From Ariolimax columbianus (lineage: Eukaryota; Mollusca; Gastropoda; Stylommatophora; Arionidae), in NCBI GenBank assembly GCA_036924085.1, contig JAVGWX010000007.1, forward strand, positions 35,612,953 through 35,676,952: a stretch of DNA of 64,000 nucleotides. The letters run 5' to 3'. The position numbers and the translations under genes were made by a program. How positions within the stretch are numbered: position 1 is the first letter of the stretch; the number at the start of each line of letters is the position of its first letter. Under the pieces are notes generated by a model that saw only the letters and a program-made list of their open reading frames with translations, made no database searches and had not been told where the DNA came from. Positions 57,422-64,000 of the stretch are shown here, piece after piece.

Positions 57422-57539
57422 GGTTCCTCTGTTAACAGCAACGACAGATCTTTCTGAAAAGAAAATTGAAAGGCAGAAAACTTAGTAAACAGGCCAAGCG
57501 TATCAGAGAGCATGCCCACGATTTGCCGTGTCATGACAT

Positions 57540-59556
57540 CCCAGCCGTGCTGTTTACCCTGACTGACATAAGACATGACTAGGTCACGTGACCAACTGGA
57601 GATATCGATCTATAGAAGGTATCGTCGTGGCTTACATCGAATAAGTTGTCTGACATGGTAACCCGCTTGTTGTCGTGAATGCCCACAATGAGTAAGTTTA
57701 CTTTTGTGTGTACCCCTTCGTCGAAATCAATACATGTGGTGTACAAGGCCTGATTTTGTTCCCGACACTTCTGTTGTACTTGGCGAGCGGCAAAAATCAT
57801 GTCCACTGTTCCTCTTCCGGCTCTGAACCCACATTGGCTTTCTGGGAGATGGTGGCTCTGTTCAAGGTGTTTGTTGAGCCTGTTTAGCAGTAAGCACTCT
57901 GAGATCTTGCCTGCTACGGAGAGTAGTGATATTCCACGATGGTTGTCGCATTCCTGAAGGTTGCCTTTTCTTTTGTACAGGTGAACGATTGATGCTTTAG
58001 CCTTTAGCTCCTGCGGAATTTTTTTTCAGCCCACATGTGACAGAATAGTTCAGTGATCCTTCTAGTGAGGGGTGGGCCAGCTGTCTTATATACCTCTGCT
58101 GGTATTGCATCCGCTCTTGGAGCTTTTCCTATAGATAGTGAACTGATTGCCCTGTCGACTTCCTCCTCAGTGATGACTTCATCCAACGCCAGGTTCAGTT
58201 CCACCTGCGGCATTCGCTGGATGGCCTCCTCATTTATGGACGATGGGTGGTTTAGTATTTTGCAGAAGTGGTCTGCCCATCTGTCTAGAATCTGAACCTT
58301 ATCTGTTAGCAGTGCTCTATCCGCACTGCGAACTGGAGTATCACTAGAGGGCTGCGGGCCGTAGAGAGCTTTCAGTGCCTCGTAAAACCGTTTGGTGTCA
58401 TGACGCTCGGCGAACATCTCAATTTCGTCAGCACTTTTGCTGAGCCAGGAGCCTTGCATCTCTCTTTGCCTGGTCTGGACAGCTTTGCGAGCAGTATTGA
58501 AGGCAGCTTTTGCTGCCGGAGATGGTGTGTCCCTCTGGTATTCCCTGTTCGCTTCATGTTTTGCATCGAGAAGGCCCTGTATTTCTAGATCGTTCTCGTC
58601 AAACCAGTCCTTATGCTTGCGCGTGAGTGGGCCAATGTGTTTAACAGCTGTATCGTAGTGTGTGTCTCAATGATGCACAGTTCTATTCGATGTCGTTCTT
58701 TTCAAAACGGAGCTCAGATAGTCTGCCCTCAAGCTCTTCCTGGAAGCCTCCTCTCGTGGGTTCGTATTTCAGCTGAGAGACATTTAGCCTCCTCGGTGGT
58801 CTCTTTCCCTGGGGGCGTATTTTGGGCTGGATCTTGAAGTTTAGTTTGGCAATGACAAGTCGATGGTCAGTCCAACATTCTGAACCACACATGCTCTTCG
58901 TTACCATATGAGGTGCCAGTGGCGGGACCTTGGGTGCATCCATGTGGTTTTATTTCGGACCGGAAGTCGGAAAGCTGTGTTTGTAATGAGTAGTTCATTT
59001 GCGACACATGTCCTCAGAAGGAGCAGTCCGTTACTATTGCATTTTCCGATACCATGTCTGCCAACGGCCTCCTCCCAGGCTGTATGGTCTGTGCCAACCC
59101 TAGCGTTAAAATCACCGAGGATGATCAATTTGTCAAATTTGGGGACTGCAGCGATGAGCGCCTCAAGGTCCTCATAAAACTTATCTTTTGTTTCCTAAGG
59201 ATTTGTCATTGTGGGTGCGTATGCACTGATAAGTGTTGCATGGCGCCCTCCTATTAGAGGGAGACGCAGTGTATTCAGGCAATCATTAATTCCTCTGGGC
59301 ATGCTTGTGAGCTTGTCGACCATGTTGGTCTTGATGGCAAAGCCAACTCCAGCTTCACGGCGTTCTTCTTTGCTGCGGCCGCTCCAGAAGAAAGTATAAA
59401 CAGCGCCTTCTTCTGTGATCTGTCCTTCCTCTGCCAGTCGTGTCTCTCTCAGGGCAGCTATGCAGATGTTGTATCTAGCCAGTTCCCTGGCGATCAGTGC
59501 TGTTCGTCGTTCCGGTCTGTTCGCTTTGGCGTTGCTAACATGCCCAGCATCCATGC
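57540..59556 (-). mobile_element. LINE endonuclease and RT N-terminal half, antisense
   Basis: The minus strand from 59554 reads RPERRTALIARELARYNICI, AALRETRLAEEGQITEEG and GVGFAIKTNMVDKL (APE domain), then [40 protein letters not shown] (endonuclease HPRSxHWH region), RFYEALKALYGPQPSSDT, VDRAISSLSIGKAP-ADAIPAE and finally AARQVQQKCREQNQALYTT (RT start). Frame breaks between blocks. The RT core and C-terminus are missing at the left end. Confidence 0.88.
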
Positions 59557-60010
59557 ACTGCTAGAAAAAGCACGACTAGGATGGGCCGGACACCTCGTCC
59601 GTATGTCAGACGAGCGGCTTCCAAAGAAGCTTCTCTACGGCGAGCTGAGAGAGAGCGCCCAAAGAAACGATTTAAAGACGGTCTGAGAGACTCACTGAAA
59701 AGTTGCCAGATAGACATCGACACCTGGGAATGTCTTGCGCAAAACAGATCTGACTGGAGAAGCGCAGTCAAATCGGGTGTAGCTATCGGCGAAGACGACC
59801 GTGTTGTGAAAGCCCAGAGCAGACGCGAGACCCGGAAATCCCGAACAGCGGGAACACCATCACCTTCTACAAACCTCGTGTGCCCGTTATGTAGCAGATG
59901 TTTTCGTGCCCGCATTGGCCTGTTCAGCCACATGCGCACCCACACCCAACAGGGAAATCTGTTACAATGATGATGTCGGGGGTCCTCATCGACAACGATG
60001 GACAGCTATT
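59557..60010 (+). mobile_element. LINE C-terminal part with zinc finger, sense
   Basis: Reads HALLEKARLGWAGHLVRMSD then RERPKKRFKDGLRDSLKSCQ, IDIDTWECLAQNRSDWRSAV and NLVCPLCSRCFRARIGLFSH (intact C2H2-type finger), then a stop and gggtcctcatcgacaacgat. It meets the antisense 5' half head-on, as if one element had its 5' part inverted. Confidence 0.87.
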
Positions 60011-60017
60011 ATTATTA

Positions 60018-60180
60018 CCCCTTCGCTGGCCAGACTGTCAAGAAGAAGAGCATGTTTCCTGGAATAACTACTAGGAGGTGGGCTTGGCCAGTATATTTGG
60101 CCTGACCTGACAAACATGTCTGATCAGTATGTTTTGTCAGGCCAAACGTTAGTCTCCTCTCCCTGAAACCCTGTTTAACC
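60018..60180 (+). repeat. dispersed repeat family C, 3' copy 6
   Basis: Contains cgctggccagactgtc, cttggccagtatatttggcc, gatcagtatgttttgtcagg and cgttagtctcctctccctga. Confidence 0.65.
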
Positions 60181-60949
60181 TCCCATTAGCTGCTTAGCTC
60201 ATTTGATTCAGATGTGTTTGGTTTCCTATGTTCAGTATTGGGGAGCGCTCGACTACCCCAGCAATAGAGAGCAAGTTGGACGACAGTATTAGGGAAACAC
60301 CACACAATAGGTCCACTGTGTCATGCACTACTTGTATAAACGAATGTTTGTGTGACTAGCAAAACACGATGCCAGTAATGCCTGAGATACAAAAACAATT
60401 GTACATCAGATGAGCTCGTGGTCGAATGATTTGAATGCCTCCCCGCACACGACGTGGCGACAGCAGTGGCAAAGCGGCATGTAGTCTTCTAATTAAAAAA
60501 CCATGGACTTCCCAGCAATGACAATCTGTGAGCCTCCGAAATTATATTCTGTTCATCTATGTGAGCACCGTATGTGATGGTAGAGCACCAATCGGAGCTG
60601 TCCCGTGCTAGCTTTTCCCAGAAGATGACATCAGTATTGACACTTTTCAGAGACACTTTCAATTAATCCTTGTGATGTTTCTTCTGTCCCCTTGCCTGTT
60701 CTTGCTATATAACAGCTGCTTTTAGAGGTATTTACCATGCGAAGAACATGTCATCTGGTTTGGGCTCTCTGCAACAGTGTATAGATGATCGAGAGTCTTG
60801 CCTGTTAAGGACAGCTTATTCCGAGCAGCCTGCGGAGATAGCTCACTTGGAAATGGTTTCATTTCCTTACATTTCTGCTATAGGCTGCCCGTACGTACAG
60901 AAGGGTGGTTAGCACTGCAGCCTTTGATCCTGTTGGTAACACACTGCTT
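60181..60949. other. nothing secure; may hold the decayed 3' end of the next LINE
   Basis: No recognisable motif except possible weak continuation of the antisense element to the right. Confidence 0.35.
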
Positions 60950-61370
60950 CCTTGTCAGTCCAAGACATTTACTCATAGTCTTCTAAAAATAGCACTAGCA
61001 ATCTTGTTATGAACTTCATAGTCGATATTCGCTGCCTTTGTGAAAGTATGGCCTAGGTAGGTAAAGCTATCAATTGCTTGGAGACATTGTCCCTTTACAG
61101 CTATGTTTGGTCCATAGTAAGGCTTCCTGTGAGCAAGTGCCACTAAAACTCATCCATCTTAGTCTGCATGTCTTGTTTTGCACAAATTGTAGTGGCGCAG
61201 CTATCAGCTTAAATCAAAGATGGATATTTTTTTCACCTTGGTGGAGGACTGTATACGCTTCATACTGAATCACTTCCCATATTTATGTTATCGCATGTAC
61301 GCCAGAGACAGTTATATACAACATCAGAAATCATCTGCAGCAAATGCCACGCTAAAGAATGTTGCAGCAA

Positions 61371-61584
61371 GCACAGATCCCTGTTTGACTCTGTTTATGA
61401 CTGGGAATACTTCAGACAGCTTTCCATCATTCAGCACACATGCACAGATCCCTGTTTGACTCTGTTTATGACTGGGAATACGTCAGACAGCTTTCCATCA
61501 TACAGCACACATGCACAGATCCCTGTTTGACTCTGTTTATGACTGGGAATACTTCAGACAGCTTTCCATCATTCAGCACACATG
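61371..61584 (-). repeat. 71-bp tandem repeat x 3 inside the LINE QG motif
   Basis: Unit starts at 61371, 61442 and 61513. Minus-strand translation of a unit gives LNDGKLSEVFPVINRVKQG, the RT motif before the catalytic core. Seventy-one is not a multiple of 3, so frames shift between units. Confidence 0.93.
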
Positions 61585-62717
61585 CTCTTATTGTGCTGCG
61601 GAAAACTGTGCGGAGTTTGTGGAATGCAAATTTCGCCATGATTTTCCAAAGTCCGTCCCTGTTGACAGTGGCAAAGGCCTTGGTCGGGTCAACAAAAGTC
61701 GTGTACAATTCAGAATACTGTTTCTGCCATATCTCCGGTATTTGACATGCTATAAATATATGAACTGTTTCGCGACTTGCTCAGAAATCACACTGACTCT
61801 CTGGGAATAGCTTCAGCTCATGATGATTGGTTGAACGGTTAAGCTAAACTTTAGCCTGAATTTTGTCAGTGATTGACAGGAGGGGGATTCCCACCCTGGT
61901 TATCACATGATTGACGATTGTGAACAATGTTCAGTTCATGTGATATCTTACCTTCACTCCACATTAGACGAAATAGGTCTTCTAGCTTGTGGAACAGAGT
62001 GGATCGTCTCCTTTGTAAACCTCAACAGAGATAGCATCTGACCCACGGATTTTGCCGCTGGACGTTAGGCCAGTGCTTTCTCGACCTCATCTGTGCTCTT
62101 TGTAATCTTGAGCCTATAGTTAATTGCGACTAGTGCCATGTCTAATATCACTCCTTCTGTGATAGTTTAAGGATAATTTCCAATAGCACCGAAGACTTTT
62201 GTACAGCGCTTCAGAATCTGGCCCTTGTCGGAGACAAGTGTCATGCGTTCATCATTGAAAACAGATGGGTGATATGATTGAGTACTATAGACTGCTTTCA
62301 AGTTTATGCATAATTAATATCTGCGTATTTCTGAATTTCATCCGCTTTGTGTCTTGTCATTCGGAGACTATTCCTGACAATTTGGAGCATATTGGTGAAG
62401 GCTGCATTTTCATATGCTGAGAAATGATCATTTTGGTGGTATCTGCGCGAGATATGTTTTCAGTCAGCAGGATTGAATATCTTCATCGGTATCGCTAAAC
62501 CAGTCAGGCTTCTTATGTCCTTTTTTTTGTCCCAGTTTCTTGAAACAGTAGAGTACATAGTATCTATCAAAGCGGTTCATTTATCCTTCACTGTATTCGG
62601 GCAGAATTGTTCATTTCAGGCGGCAGTCCATACTCCTTGAAAAATTATCTACTGATGCTCTGCTATTGTTTTTTAAATGTTGAGTTGCTTCCCATAACTC
62701 TGATGCGGATGACGCCA

Positions 62718-62734
62718 GGGGGGGGGGGGGGGGG
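62718..62734. repeat. poly-G run
   Basis: About 17 G; likely polymorphic. Confidence 0.88.
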
Positions 62735-63640
62735 CGGTATGTTGACACAATCATCCTATTAGTATGTCCAGCAGTCGACACCACACATAGTTTGTCACTC
62801 TCACATCTCGTCTGTCAGTTCTTCTTGTAGTGACATAGTCAGAAAGGTGTCACTGTTTAGAGTCGCGGCTCTCAACCTGTAACTGTAATTTTTAGTTATT
62901 TTTGTATTTAATGTTAATCATTTAGAATTATACTCGAGCCTGAATTAAGTTTTTGCGTACAGAAAGTCAAGCCCAGGTTTCACATAAGAAAAGTGCATTT
63001 TATTTAATAAATTGGCTTCAAAAATTACTTGTTCATATGACATTTTACCTTGGTTTATCTTATTTATTTTCATCATGGCCCTGAGACATGAATATTATTC
63101 GGAGGGTTCCCCAAGGGTAAAAATGCTGAGAAACGCTGGTTTAGAGCGACGGTGTATCCAGGTTGTTTTGTTGCGAGTGAGCGTGTGAAGCATTGTGTTA
63201 GTTAAAGATCGGACATGTGTGCCAGATAAGCTCAGCAACAGGAGGCCACTGTTGTAAACCCGTGTCACGCACTCCAAGTAGTCCATCCCATGTCTATTTG
63301 TGGTGTTCTCACTCTAACATTCAAATCGCTAAGGATGGTGAGTTTCTCTGACTTTAGAACTACGCGATGGTAGAGAGTTCAGTTTGTCATATACCATTTC
63401 ATGTTTATTCTCTAGGTTGGCCATTTTTTGGGGTCTTAGACGCTGACTAGTTTTGCTTTTTTCTTGTTTCCTAGTGAAAACTGCAGTCAAAATACGATCA
63501 TTGAAACCTTTTTGGCAATTTGACAAGCTGGCAAACCAAATTAGATCTGATGACAAATCTGACACCAGCTTCACACTTTTCTTTTGGACCATCTCCACTC
63601 AAAAATTATGTGGAGCAGGTTTTCTAGAAAAGACCCAATT

Positions 63641-64000
63641 GCAGTAGTTCAAGTTGCCTTATTGTCCATAATGAAAGAGAAAGGGACAAGACGATACTTT
63701 ATATCGGGAACAGCTATTTATTGTGGTTATTTACGTGGATACACACTATCATGATGTGGCTGTAAATCATGGTGATTAAGGCGCCAAGAGCGGCAGGGTG
63801 TTTGTCATGTTCGTCTTTGCTGGCAAGACTTCCCAGATCTATCTCCTTTCTAGGCCAAAGTGTAGCCATAATTCGTTCGAGTTAACTGCTGGGACACCTT
63901 GCCCATACAATATCTAGATAGACGAACCTGGCTTGTTTTTGTTTTTCTCTTTAATGGTAGCCAGGAACTCGAAGTGGTTGGTCGTTTTAAATATATGGGT
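63641..64000. other. nothing recognised to the window end
   Basis: Possibly the 5' flank of the antisense LINE. No motif seen. Confidence 0.4.

Larger units (their letters stand above)
60950..63640 (-). mobile_element. long LINE remnant, antisense (endonuclease to C-terminus)
   Basis: From the right, the minus strand reads SGLLLLSLSGTHVRSLTNT-like residues and LTRNKTTWIHRRSKPA (APE). A LVSDKGQILKRC-like stretch lies near 62220, and YTTFVDPTKAFATVNRDGLW (RT domain) and VLNDGKLSEVFPVINRVKQG (QG motif, amplified) follow. Near 61050 comes AIDSFTYLGHTFTKAANIDY. Related to 57540-59556. Poly-G at 62718-62734 interrupts it. Confidence 0.78.

Noticed and set aside
58004..59554. Open frames as cellular nuclease genes
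   Set aside because: Motifs and order are those of a LINE (APE endonuclease then RT), with frame breaks and no intact catalytic core.

Overview
This is eukaryotic genomic DNA: intron-rich, mostly AT-rich, and dense in decayed retroelements and minisatellites. No operons, Shine-Dalgarno sites, rRNA or bacterial-type genes were seen. The mix of non-LTR retrotransposons with C2H2-type fingers at their C-termini, a Penelope-like fragment, tRNA-derived SINEs and TTAA-flanked inverted-repeat elements suggests an invertebrate, perhaps a mollusc. That assignment is an inference with low confidence.

The one cellular gene I can support lies on the + strand. Fifteen short coding exons between 171 and 45403 join without a break in reading frame. 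Together they encode 859 residues of a large rod protein made of about eight spectrin-type three-helix repeats. Most repeats are split over two exons (pair sums of 102 to 111 residues); one is carried whole by exon 11. Neither end of the protein is in the window. The pattern fits a nesprin/SYNE-type (MSP-300-like) or plakin-type (MACF/dystonin) giant; nesprin is my preference, but no diagnostic domain (actin-binding head, KASH tail, plakin or GAS2 domain) is present. Introns run from 161 bp to several kb and hold almost everything else.

Region by region: 1-9.8 kb holds exons 1-4 with LINE remnants, a composite SINE inserted in a LINE, and a 30-bp minisatellite. 9.8-24.4 kb holds exons 5-8, antisense LINE and Penelope pieces, a roughly 900-bp CT-rich tract before exon 7, and a 58/59-bp minisatellite that has copied the 3' splice site of exon 8 twelve times. 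24.4-36 kb holds exon 9, a piggyBac-like MITE, a second TTAA-type element and long LINE fragments. 36-45.4 kb holds exons 10-15, a 63-bp x 17 minisatellite and a SINE with clear target-site duplications. From 45.4 kb to the end I find no secure exon. That part is a graveyard of LINEs, SINEs and dispersed repeats, including a 38-bp x 34 minisatellite that grew out of a reverse-transcriptase motif.

No new multi-gene system is visible. The most unusual structures are the array of duplicated splice acceptors at exon 8, and minisatellites seeded at the same conserved reverse-transcriptase motif in two different LINE copies. Long open frames inside the minisatellites and the CT-rich tract are by-products of repetition and are not annotated as genes.
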